From Yoonia sp. (GTDB lineage Bacteria > Pseudomonadota > Alphaproteobacteria > Rhodobacterales > Rhodobacteraceae): DNA of 5,637 nt. The position numbers were made by a program, and so were the translations under genes. Shown here piece after piece: positions 1-5,637 of the stretch (within the stretch, counting starts at the first letter, position 1; every line of letters begins with the position of its first letter). Location of the stretch: NCBI GenBank assembly GCA_020627605.1, contig JAHDGO010000145.1, positions 1 through 5,637 of the forward strand. The letters run 5' to 3'. Under the pieces are notes generated by a model. It was not told where the DNA came from. It saw only the letters and a list, made by a program, of their open reading frames with translations, and did not search any database.

Positions 1-441
1 GGGATTTTCGGGTCTATCGACATGAACCGCAACGATTACCAATCTGGCTGGGACACCGACCAGTTCCCCAACAATGTGCCTGAAATGGCGCTGGCCTATT
101 ACGAGGTGCTGCGCGCCGGGGGCTTTACCACGGGTGGCACGAACTTTGACGCCAAACTGCGCCGCCAGTCGCTGGATGCCGAGGATCTGATCCTTGCCCA
201 CGTCGGCGGGATGGACGCCTGCGCCGCCGGGCTGAAGGCCGCAGCCGCCATGCTGGAAGATGGCAAGCTGGAGGCCGCACGTGACGCGCGCTATGCCGGG
301 TGGGACACGTCTGAGGGCAAGGCGCTCTTGCAAAGTGACCTCTCCACGATTGCCGATCGCGTGCTGGCGGACGGGCTTGATCCGCAACCACGGTCAGGTC
401 AGCAGGAACGGCTGGAAAACCTGGTAAACCGTTACCTCTAG
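1..441 (+). CDS. xylA: Xylose isomerase, C-terminal part (5' end outside window)
   Basis: Xylose isomerase interconverts D-xylose and D-xylulose in the cytoplasm, ahead of xylulokinase. The reading frame is open from base 1, so the gene begins outside the window; 146 codons are visible, roughly the last third of a family protein of about 435-440 residues. Seen directly: a GSID motif (visible residues 4-7), then WDTDQFPNN (17-25) and [13 protein letters not shown] (44-56). These carry the Asp residues D7, D18, D20 and D50, which match the metal-ligand Asp positions known in the large class II xylose isomerases. The C-terminal helical tail, with the [15 protein letters not shown] ending, is also typical of the family, where it makes subunit contacts. 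The internal ATG at 22 is not the start, because the conserved GIFGSID lies before it. It stops with TAG, and a strong hairpin follows 15 bases later. No catalytic residue is missing from the visible part. Confidence 0.95.
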   Translation, partial: GIFGSIDMNRNDYQSGWDTDQFPNNVPEMALAYYEVLRAGGFTTGGTNFDAKLRRQSLDAEDLILAHVGGMDACAAGLKAAAAMLEDGKLEAARDARYAGWDTSEGKALLQSDLSTIADRVLADGLDPQPRSGQQERLENLVNRYL

Positions 442-455
442 CCCGATGGCTTGTG

Positions 456-495
456 CCCTCCTGTCCGGCTGCTAACGTGGCCGGAACAGGAAGGG
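456..495 (+). promoter_or_regulatory. GC-rich hairpin after xylA that covers the next gene's ribosome binding site
   Basis: The left arm 456-469 (CCCTCCTGTCCGGC) can pair with the right arm 480-495 (GCCGGAACAGGAAGGG), giving 14 base pairs with two single bulged A residues (485 and 492) and a 10-base loop (470-479). It fills most of the 61-bp gap between xylA and the next gene. No run of T follows, so it is not a canonical intrinsic terminator. The right arm includes AGGAAGG (488-494), the ribosome binding site of the gene starting at 503, so the folded RNA should hide that site. It may act as a translational control element, as a 3' stabiliser of xylA mRNA, or as a factor-assisted end. The pairing is seen directly; the role is inference. 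Confidence 0.6.
488..494 (+). promoter_or_regulatory. Ribosome binding site that decides the GTG start at 503
   Basis: AGGAAGG lies 8 bases before GTG 503, a near-ideal spacing. The alternative ATG at 542 in the same frame has no purine-rich site upstream (GGCGCAGACAT precedes it). This supports the GTG start, with the caveat that the site lies in the right arm of the 456-495 hairpin. Confidence 0.65.
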
Positions 496-502
496 TGCAG
501 CG

Positions 503-1456
503 GTGCTTCGCACGATATTCAAAGCCTTGCGGCGCAGACATATGGACCTGACCCTGCGGTCAGGCTCAGACGATGTGGTGCGCATTATCGAAAGACCCGG
601 CCTGTGGATGGATGCCACGGCCCTGTCCGACCTCAGCGCGCAACTGCGCGTCGTGGCCAGCCGCACCTTGGCTGAGGGCAGCCTGACCTATGGTGTCTTT
701 TCAGGCGATGCGGCCCATATGAAAGAGGTGATCATCACGCTGGTCACACGGCCGGACGGGACGCCCATTGCGTTCAACGCGCTGGCGATCATGCAGCTTG
801 ATCTGGCACCGCAACCGACAGAGGTGCTGCACCTTGGCCTTGTCATGGTGGACCCGGAAGAGCGGTCAAAGAACCTGTCATGGGTTCTTTATGGTCTGAC
901 CTGTTTTCTGTTGTTTTTCCGCCGCCAGTTCCGCCCTATCTGGGTGTCCAATGTCACGCAGGTGCCAGCGGTTGTCGGCATGGTCAGCCAGATGTTTTCC
1001 GGCGTCTGGCCTTCACCTGATCAAGGGCGGCGGACGCTGACCCACGTGCTATTCGCCCGTCAGATCATGGCGGCCCATCGCCAGACCTTTGGTGTCGGAC
1101 CAGACGCGGGGTTTGACGAGGACCGCTTTGTCATCACTGACGCCTATACCGGCGGATCGGACGATCTGAAAAAGACCTGGGACGACGCACCAAAACATCG
1201 CGACGACCGCTACAATCAGTACTGCGCAGAGCGTCTGGACTATGCGCGTGGCGATGATGTGCTGCAACTGGGGCAGATGGATCTGGCGGCGATGCGGGGC
1301 TATCTGGCGCGCGAGGTGCCGAAATCCGCACTTTTGGCCCTGCTTGTGACTGGCGCGTTGGTGGCGCTCAGGCGGATTGTGCTGCCTGCGGTCTACTGGC
1401 TGGATGCAGGCCAAAGCTGGCGCATCCTGCGGCCCTATCAGGACAGGCGCCCATGA
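503..1456 (+). CDS. GNAT-like protein of unknown function with hydrophobic segments
   Basis: I do not recognise this gene with certainty. It encodes 317 residues from GTG 503. The central part resembles a GNAT acetyltransferase core: a hydrophobic strand followed by LGLVMVDPEERSKNLSWVLYG (residues 111-131), which has the strand, VxPxxR and following helix order of the acetyl-CoA-binding motif A, then a conserved-looking WVSNVTQVPAVVGMVSQMF (147-165). The match is loose: the Gly-rich Q/RxxGxG/A pyrophosphate loop is replaced by RSKNLS, so acetyl-CoA binding is uncertain. Hydrophobic stretches at about 129-139 and 275-299, the latter broken by RR at 290-291, together with a basic N-terminus (LRTIFKALRRRH), suggest attachment to the inner face of the membrane rather than a fully soluble enzyme. 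Its stop overlaps the start of the membrane protein gene by 4 bp (ATGA), so the two products are probably made together and may interact. The start could also be ATG 542. Confidence 0.75.
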   Translation: MLRTIFKALRRRHMDLTLRSGSDDVVRIIERPGLWMDATALSDLSAQLRVVASRTLAEGSLTYGVFSGDAAHMKEVIITLVTRPDGTPIAFNALAIMQLDLAPQPTEVLHLGLVMVDPEERSKNLSWVLYGLTCFLLFFRRQFRPIWVSNVTQVPAVVGMVSQMFSGVWPSPDQGRRTLTHVLFARQIMAAHRQTFGVGPDAGFDEDRFVITDAYTGGSDDLKKTWDDAPKHRDDRYNQYCAERLDYARGDDVLQLGQMDLAAMRGYLAREVPKSALLALLVTGALVALRRIVLPAVYWLDAGQSWRILRPYQDRRP

Positions 1457-2661
1457 TCGCGGCGGCAACAATCCTGACGCAGTTGTTTTTGTCCTGCGCC
1501 GCCCTCTTGGGTCTTTACGTTCTGCAACGGGTGCTGGTGGCCCGTGATGCGTGGGACCCGATCAACCGGCGGTTCCTGTTTGGCGTGCGGATCACGATGG
1601 TGCTCTTTGCAGGTCGTGTACTGATGATTGTGACAGGGCTGGAGGCATTCCGCATCCTTGTTTTGTTCAGCGCCGCCGTGATCCCGCTCGCCGTGCTGAT
1701 CCTGACCGAAGGGTTGTTGCGCCGCCATGCGCCGCCGGTGATCAAATGGGTGATCGCGGGGGGCGCGCTGGTGTTTGCGACGCTCTCGCTGTGGTATTCC
1801 GACAGCATTGACCCCTTGCGGCTTTTTGCACAGCTGGGGTTTCAGATCCTTGGCTTTGTGCTGCCCGGTTGGCTGGTGATCAGCCGCGACCGGGCCTCGC
1901 TCACTGCGGGTGAAAACGCAATGGTTGTGCGGTTGGGGCTGTCGCTGATCTTATTTATCCCATTGGCCGCAGGGGATTTTCTGCTGCTCTATATTGATCT
2001 GCCGATCCAGTTTTCCGCCCTCGGCGTCCTGATCCTGTGCTGGCTGGCAATCGGTCTGGGGCGGCCACATCAGGGGCACCGGGCGACGCTCATGACCCTC
2101 GGTCTGATGATTGCGGCGGCGGTAGGCGTGGGTGGCATGATCGCGGTTTTCACCGGTCTGGGCCGGAATGAGGCATTGCTGACGATCGCCATGATCATGA
2201 CCACACTGTTCCTGGTGGCGGTGCTGAACGACGCCCGCGCCCTGCGGCAGGAAGAGCAGAGCCTTGGCCTGCTGCGTTATCTGGCCACGGCAGAGACCGA
2301 GGACCCGATGACCTTCCTGCGTGCCCTGCAGACCCATCCGCTGGTCGAGGGGGCTGTGGTGGTCAGCGCCGACAGTCTGGCGGGGTTGCAGCCTGAGGTT
2401 CTGACGCAGATTTTCGATGCTGCCCCCGTCCTGCGCCGGGCAGAGCCGCCAGCCCTGGGGCCGGTGGCGGATGACCATATCAGCTATCTTTTCGAACGCT
2501 ATGCGGCGACCCATGTGATGCGCGCCACTGATGCGGAGGGTGTGCTGGTTGCACTTAACATGCCGTCGCTGGCCACATCGCCAGCGGCAGAACTGGAATT
2601 GCAGGTCGTGCAACGCATGGCCATGCTGATCGCAAGACAACATGAGGGAAAGAATGACTGA
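1453..2661 (+). CDS. Polytopic membrane protein with C-terminal GAF-like cytoplasmic domain, unknown function
   Basis: 402 residues. I do not recognise a named family. About nine hydrophobic segments are visible, near residues 4-25, 42-62, 66-87, 96-115, 123-143, 157-180, 185-202, 211-234 and 240-258, so two thirds of the protein is membrane-embedded. A charged linker follows (NDARALRQEEQ, 259-269), then a soluble tail of about 130 residues. The tail alternates short helices with strands (EGAVVVSAD, 299-307; EGVLVALNMPS, 362-372) and ends in a helix (ELELQVVQRMAMLIARQ, 380-396), a pattern resembling a small GAF domain. This is the architecture of the sensor half of some membrane-bound signalling proteins, but no histidine kinase, GGDEF, EAL or phosphatase domain is present. 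ATG 1453 overlaps the upstream stop by 4 bp, with AGGA at 1440-1443. The end overlaps the glycerate kinase gene by 8 bp. A transporter is less likely because of the soluble tail. Sensor function is inference. Confidence 0.85.
   Translation: MIAAATILTQLFLSCAALLGLYVLQRVLVARDAWDPINRRFLFGVRITMVLFAGRVLMIVTGLEAFRILVLFSAAVIPLAVLILTEGLLRRHAPPVIKWVIAGGALVFATLSLWYSDSIDPLRLFAQLGFQILGFVLPGWLVISRDRASLTAGENAMVVRLGLSLILFIPLAAGDFLLLYIDLPIQFSALGVLILCWLAIGLGRPHQGHRATLMTLGLMIAAAVGVGGMIAVFTGLGRNEALLTIAMIMTTLFLVAVLNDARALRQEEQSLGLLRYLATAETEDPMTFLRALQTHPLVEGAVVVSADSLAGLQPEVLTQIFDAAPVLRRAEPPALGPVADDHISYLFERYAATHVMRATDAEGVLVALNMPSLATSPAAELELQVVQRMAMLIARQHEGKND
2644..2648 (+). promoter_or_regulatory. Ribosome binding site that decides the glycerate kinase start
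   Basis: GAGGG lies 5 bases before ATG 2654. The earlier in-frame ATG at 2642 overlaps this site and has no purine-rich site of its own, so 2654 is the better start. The site lies inside the last codons of the membrane protein gene, consistent with translational coupling. Confidence 0.6.
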
Positions 2662-3850
2662 TCCACGGGCAGAGGCATTGCGCATTTTCAACGCCGGGGT
2701 GGCGGCAGCGGACCCGCAGGCGGCTGTGGCGCGCGCGCTGGATGACATCGCCGCACCGGCGCTGATCGTGGCGGTGGGCAAGGCAGCGCGATTGATGGCA
2801 AAGGCGGCGCTGGCTGAGTTCACTGCTGTGCCGACGCTTGTCGTGACGAACTATGAGAACGCGCAACCGCTTGACGGCGCACAGGTTTTTGCCGCAGGGC
2901 ACCCTGTGCCCGATGACAACGGTGCGGCCGCCGCCGCGGCTGTGATCGCGGCACTCAATGCGGCTGGGGGCCCGGTGCTTGCCCTGATCTCTGGTGGCGG
3001 GTCAGCGCTTTTGCCTGCCCCTGCGGGTGATTTGACCCTTGCCGACAAGGCGGCTGTGAATGCGTTGTTGCTGGGGGCGGGGCTGGATATTACGGCGATG
3101 AACCTCGTGCGCCAGCAGCTGTCTGATCTGAAAGGCGGCGGTTTTCTACGTCAGGCCGCGCCGCAGCCGGTCACGGCGCTGATCCTGTCAGATGTGATCG
3201 GTGATGATCTGGCCGCGATCGCCAGCGGCCCGACGGTCGGCCCGATCGGCACAGCGGCAGAGGCGATTGCCGTGCTGCGCGGGGCCGGTATCTGGGACCG
3301 GGTGCCAGAGGTTGTCCGCGCGCATCTGATTGACGCGCAGCCACCCGCCGCCTTGCCAAAGGCGCAAAACCGGCTGGTCGGTTCCAACAGCCAGAGCGTG
3401 GCAGCCATGGCCAATGCCGCAGTGGATGCGCATGTGATTGGCGTGCCAGTCGAGGGTGATGTGGCAGAGGCTGCGCGCGCCATTTGTGACCAATGCAAAC
3501 CGGGCATCACGCTTTGGGGTGGTGAGACCACGGTTGTCTTGCGGGGCAATGGGCGCGGCGGGCGCAATCAGGAACTGGCTTTGCGGATCGCGCAAGAGGC
3601 GGTGGCACGGGGCTGGGCAAACTGGACTTGTCTGCAAGGCGGCAGCGACGGGCGTGACGGGCCAACGGATGCCGCTGGCGGGATTGTCGATCAGGGCACG
3701 CTGGGGCGGATCGGTGATGTCGCGAGCTTGCTTGCCAATAACGACAGCTATGCGGCGCTGGCAGAGGCGGGTGATCTGCTGATCACCGGGGCGACAGGCA
3801 CGAATGTGGCTGATCTGGGCGTCATGATCCGGACGGAAGGCACAGGCTGA
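2654..3850 (+). CDS. ttuD: Glycerate 2-kinase, type-2 (DUF4147/MOFRL) family
   Basis: This enzyme phosphorylates D-glycerate with ATP to 2-phosphoglycerate in the cytoplasm, feeding enolase; in relatives it ends tartrate, hydroxypyruvate or glyoxylate/glycerate degradation. From ATG 2654 it is 398 residues, slightly short of the usual 410-450. The family motifs occur in order: VGKAA (41-45) with the expected catalytic Lys43; ISGGGSALLPAP (112-123); LVRQQLSDLKGG (151-162); LSDVIGDDLAAIASGPTV (178-195); GGETTVVLRGNGRGGRNQE (289-307), the nucleotide/phosphate loop whose Arg residues are expected to be catalytic; GSDGRDGPTDAAGG (330-343); and GATGTNVADL (379-388) in the C-terminal MOFRL-type domain. 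All expected motifs are present, so it should be active. The symbol follows family usage (ttuD or gckA); the physiological source of glycerate is not shown. It is the third gene of the overlapping set, starting 8 bp before the upstream stop. An Ala-rich stretch (90-98) is ordinary variation in a solvent-exposed helix. Confidence 0.92.
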   Translation: MTDPRAEALRIFNAGVAAADPQAAVARALDDIAAPALIVAVGKAARLMAKAALAEFTAVPTLVVTNYENAQPLDGAQVFAAGHPVPDDNGAAAAAAVIAALNAAGGPVLALISGGGSALLPAPAGDLTLADKAAVNALLLGAGLDITAMNLVRQQLSDLKGGGFLRQAAPQPVTALILSDVIGDDLAAIASGPTVGPIGTAAEAIAVLRGAGIWDRVPEVVRAHLIDAQPPAALPKAQNRLVGSNSQSVAAMANAAVDAHVIGVPVEGDVAEAARAICDQCKPGITLWGGETTVVLRGNGRGGRNQELALRIAQEAVARGWANWTCLQGGSDGRDGPTDAAGGIVDQGTLGRIGDVASLLANNDSYAALAEAGDLLITGATGTNVADLGVMIRTEGTG

Positions 3851-3900
3851 GTGGGCAGGTGCCCCTGACGGGAGTTTTTCAGGCAAGATGATGGGGCAGG

Positions 3901-5193
3901 TCAGTCCACCGGCAGCCCGCTTGGCACGCTGTCGGGGCGGCCCAATGGGCGTGTGTCAGCGGTCTCACCCGTCAGCGCGTGCAGGAAAGCGACAAGATCA
4001 GCAATATCCTGATCGCTGAGCGTCATGGGGCGCAGGTCGTTCACGGCGGCTTGCCGGGCCATTTCGCCGCTGTCCTGCTGGATGGCGAAGTCCACCGCCG
4101 CCAGCCAAGGCACATCCGGCAGGGCGGCGTCCGTTGGCCGCCATGCGGTCCGCGCGCCGATGGGATCGGCGTGATGCCGGATCATCGCCGTCAGCGTCGG
4201 ATAGGCCCCATTGTGGCCGTAGGGCGCGGTCAGGGCGACATTGCGCAGTGACGGCGTGCGGAACTTGTAAGCATCCTCCAACAGGTTGGTTTCCGCCATG
4301 CGCCCCACATCGCGCGAGATATGATCCCAGCGTCTGGTGCGGCCGGGGCCAAAGGCAGGCAGGCCAAGCGCATGGAACTGCTGATCGGTAAAGAGTGGCC
4401 CCGCATGACAGGATGCGCAGCGGTTGGTGAAGAAAAGGTTACGCCCACGCTCTGCCTCCTCTGCCAGCGGTGTGCCGGTCAGCCATTTGTCATAGGCGCT
4501 GTCATGGGATTGCCATTCAGAGATGATGAAGGCCCCCAGCGCATTGCCGATCTCGACAATCGTGACATCACCGGGTTCCTCAATATGATCAAAGGCTTGC
4601 ACGAACATCTGCCCATAGGCCGGGATGCTGCGCACCCGCTGCGCGATGATCGGCCAGCCCCGGTCAATCCGGTTGTGCACCGGGCCCACGATGTCGTTTT
4701 CGCCAAGGTTTCCGAGCATCTCAAACTGCGCGGCCATGGGGAAAAGGGCCTGCGCGGCCACAAGGTTATCCAGGCCTGATGGCAACCACTCTTCCGCCGG
4801 GGAATCGAAGCCGTTGCCGTAGAGATCAGAGCGGGTCAGGCGGCCATCATGGAACAACAGCTCAACCGAATTATGGCCCAGATTCCAAAGGCTTGGTGCG
4901 TTTCGCGGGATGCGTTTGCGGATCGCGTCGGCGCCACTGCCTGGGGTGCGGTCGGGGCCGACCCCGATGCCGCCTTCGCCGATCCCCAGCGACAACCCAT
5001 CGGTGCCCGCATGGTCGTGGTGGTGGCAGGTTCCGCAAGAGATATTCTTGTTACCTGACAGTATCTTATCATAAAACAGCAGCTGCCCGATGCGGGCTTG
5101 ATCGGGGTCGGTGGGGATGTAATCATCCGCCGAAATCCCCTGCGCGGTGGCCATCGTGGCCCCCGTCAGACAGGCCAGGAGGGCCGTATGCAA
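3901..5193 (-). CDS. Di-haem cytochrome c peroxidase, CCP/MauG family, exported
   Basis: A periplasmic di-haem protein; family members reduce hydrogen peroxide with electrons from small cytochromes or cupredoxins, or oxidise protein substrates like MauG. With the TTG start at 5193 it is 430 residues. A short hydrophobic leader ending in ATAQG (about 1-19) suggests Sec export, though it lacks the usual Lys/Arg near the N-terminus. Two c-haem sites are visible: CGTCH at 53-57 and CASCH at 259-263. Between them are PRNAPSLWNLG (96-106), LFHDGRL (113-119) and FPMAAQFEML (151-160), whose Glu158 matches the catalytic Glu of the family loop. After the second haem come FRTPSLRNVALTAPYGHNG (311-329) and the usual C-terminus RPDSVPSGLPVD. 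The frame stays open upstream to ATG 5475, but those 94 codons lie antisense to the Sel1 gene and resemble no leader; TTG 5193 is the only ATG, GTG or TTG placed to give a normal leader. The substrate is unknown, as no mau genes are adjacent. Confidence 0.88.
   Translation of the reverse strand: MHTALLACLTGATMATAQGISADDYIPTDPDQARIGQLLFYDKILSGNKNISCGTCHHHDHAGTDGLSLGIGEGGIGVGPDRTPGSGADAIRKRIPRNAPSLWNLGHNSVELLFHDGRLTRSDLYGNGFDSPAEEWLPSGLDNLVAAQALFPMAAQFEMLGNLGENDIVGPVHNRIDRGWPIIAQRVRSIPAYGQMFVQAFDHIEEPGDVTIVEIGNALGAFIISEWQSHDSAYDKWLTGTPLAEEAERGRNLFFTNRCASCHAGPLFTDQQFHALGLPAFGPGRTRRWDHISRDVGRMAETNLLEDAYKFRTPSLRNVALTAPYGHNGAYPTLTAMIRHHADPIGARTAWRPTDAALPDVPWLAAVDFAIQQDSGEMARQAAVNDLRPMTLSDQDIADLVAFLHALTGETADTRPLGRPDSVPSGLPVD
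5177..5183 (+). promoter_or_regulatory. Strong ribosome binding site for the Sel1-repeat gene
   Basis: AGGAGGG lies 4 bases before ATG 5188. It is the strongest Shine-Dalgarno match in the window and fixes the start of the divergent + strand gene, although it sits inside the leader-coding part of the peroxidase gene on the other strand. Confidence 0.8.
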
Positions 5194-5637
5194 CCTGTAA
5201 AGACCCTGTACAGAACCTGTGCGTACAGCTGTCTTGCGCTGCTGCTTCTTGCCGCGCCGCTGCGGGCCGATATGGAAGAGGCGCGTGATCTGATGGAGGC
5301 GGGCGACTACGCCGCGGCGCGTGCGCTTTTTGAGGTTTACGCCCGGTCCGGCAATGCCGAAGCCGAGGAATTGATCGGGGTCATGTATGCCCTTGGCCTT
5401 GGGGTCGACCGCGACGACGAACGGGCCTTTGACTGGTATCTGCGGGCGTCGTTGAAAGGGCATGCAGGTGCGCAATCCGGGCTGGGCTGGTACTATGAAG
5501 TCGGCCGGGGCATCCCCGCACCGGATATGGTCAGAGCGTACCTGTGGTACACGCTTTCAGCAATAGGGGGGGACCCTGATGCGCAGATTTCACTGGAGCA
5601 GATCACGCCACGGCTGACGCCGGAAGAACGCGAAAGG
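5188..5637 (+). CDS. Exported Sel1-repeat protein, N-terminal part (3' end outside window)
   Basis: 150 codons are open to the right edge with no stop, so the gene continues outside. Residues 1-27 form a clear Sec signal peptide: MQPVKTLYR is the basic start, then a Leu/Ala-rich core (CLALLLLAAP), and a likely cut after LRA before DMEEA. The mature part begins with a TPR-like helix pair (ARDLMEAGDYAAARALFEVY, 32-51) and continues with Sel1-type repeats: GNAEAEELIGVMYALGLGV with DDERAFDWYLRASLKG (55-91), then HAGAQSGLGWYYEVGRGI with DMVRAYLWYTLSAIGG (92-128), then a third start at DPDAQISLEQI. Sel1 repeats are alpha-alpha protein-binding units, often periplasmic in proteobacteria, so a scaffold or adaptor role in the envelope is expected; the partner is unknown. 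It diverges from the peroxidase gene with overlapping start codons, but a functional link is not shown. ATG 5188 is supported by AGGAGGG 4 bases upstream. Confidence 0.88.
   Translation, partial: MQPVKTLYRTCAYSCLALLLLAAPLRADMEEARDLMEAGDYAAARALFEVYARSGNAEAEELIGVMYALGLGVDRDDERAFDWYLRASLKGHAGAQSGLGWYYEVGRGIPAPDMVRAYLWYTLSAIGGDPDAQISLEQITPRLTPEERER
5194..5220. repeat. Three CCTGT direct repeats at 11-bp spacing
   Basis: CCTGT occurs at 5194-5198, 5205-5209 and 5216-5220, exactly one helical turn apart, immediately upstream of the proposed TTG start of the peroxidase gene and inside codons 3-11 of the Sel1 gene. The middle copy is part of the 8-bp palindrome CTGTACAG (5206-5213), and a second palindrome, ACAGCTGT, lies at 5225-5232. 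On the - strand the repeat reads ACAGG, and the middle copy (ACAGGG) is about 10 bases before TTG 5193. Equal phasing suggests a protein-binding site, but each unit is only 5 bp and the coding constraint on the + strand could produce it by chance. Confidence 0.35.

Noticed and set aside
456..495. Canonical rho-independent terminator for xylA
   Set aside because: The stem is strong, but it is followed by TGCAGCG rather than a T-run, and it runs into the ribosome binding site of the next gene. It is kept as a regulatory or stabilising hairpin instead.
2642..2653. Earlier start codon ATG 2642 for glycerate kinase
   Set aside because: It has no ribosome binding site and would overlap the GAGGG that serves ATG 2654. 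The extra residues MRER add nothing conserved.
1951..2823. Long antisense open frame of 290 codons across the membrane protein and glycerate kinase genes
   Set aside because: The product is rich in His, Gln and Arg with no domain or motif, and it runs across the boundary between two well-supported + strand genes. It is typical of an antisense frame in GC-rich DNA.
3188..3886. Antisense open frame of 232 codons inside the glycerate kinase gene
   Set aside because: It lies opposite the conserved motifs of the kinase, and its product shows no recognisable feature.
3851..3900. Possible terminator in the convergent gap (short inverted repeats around 3853-3883 and T5 at 3875-3879)
   Set aside because: The candidate stems are only 3-5 bp (GGGC/GCCC, CCTGA/TCAGG) with poor spacing to the T-run on either strand. 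Transcripts may end here, but the sequence does not show a convincing intrinsic terminator.
5194..5475. Extension of the peroxidase reading frame upstream to ATG 5475 (94 more codons)
   Set aside because: It is antisense to the Sel1-repeat gene, which has a strong ribosome binding site, a signal peptide and repeats. The extra residues are Arg/Lys/Pro-rich without family resemblance and would bury the leader peptide internally. It most likely stays open because of GC-biased codons on the other strand.

Overview
The window looks like chromosomal DNA of a GC-rich alphaproteobacterium, most likely of the Rhodobacterales/Roseobacter type. This rests on strong G/C bias at third codon positions, the tight gene packing and the family types present; no marker gene is here, so the taxonomy is inference. 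No tRNA, rRNA, CRISPR array, insertion sequence or phage gene was seen.

Layout: (1) 1-441, + strand, is the 3' third of a xylose isomerase gene (xylA), cut by the left edge. (2) 442-502 is a short gap almost filled by a GC-rich hairpin whose right arm contains the ribosome binding site of the next gene. (3) 503-3850, + strand, holds three overlapping genes: a GNAT-like protein of unknown function with hydrophobic segments, a protein with about nine membrane segments and a soluble GAF-like tail (also of unknown function), and a type-2 glycerate kinase (2-phosphoglycerate-forming, TtuD/GckA family). The overlaps are 4 and 8 bp, so translation is probably coupled. (4) 3851-3900 is a convergent gap without a convincing terminator. 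(5) 3901-5193, - strand, is an exported di-haem cytochrome c peroxidase of the CCP/MauG family. (6) 5188-5637, + strand, is the 5' part of an exported Sel1-repeat protein, cut by the right edge.

How they fit together: xylose isomerase and glycerate kinase are both sugar or sugar-acid catabolic enzymes that feed central carbon metabolism, but nothing shows that they share a pathway. The GNAT-like/membrane pair looks like a conserved-type unit of unknown role, possibly a membrane sensor with a partner protein. The peroxidase and the Sel1 gene are divergent and appear to share six base pairs at their start codons, so each gene's 5' control region would lie inside the other's coding sequence.

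The most noteworthy points are the hairpin over the ribosome binding site at 456-495, the head-to-head start overlap at 5188-5193 with three CCTGT repeats at exact 11-bp spacing beside it, and the two uncharacterised proteins. I see no clear sign of a wholly new multi-gene system.
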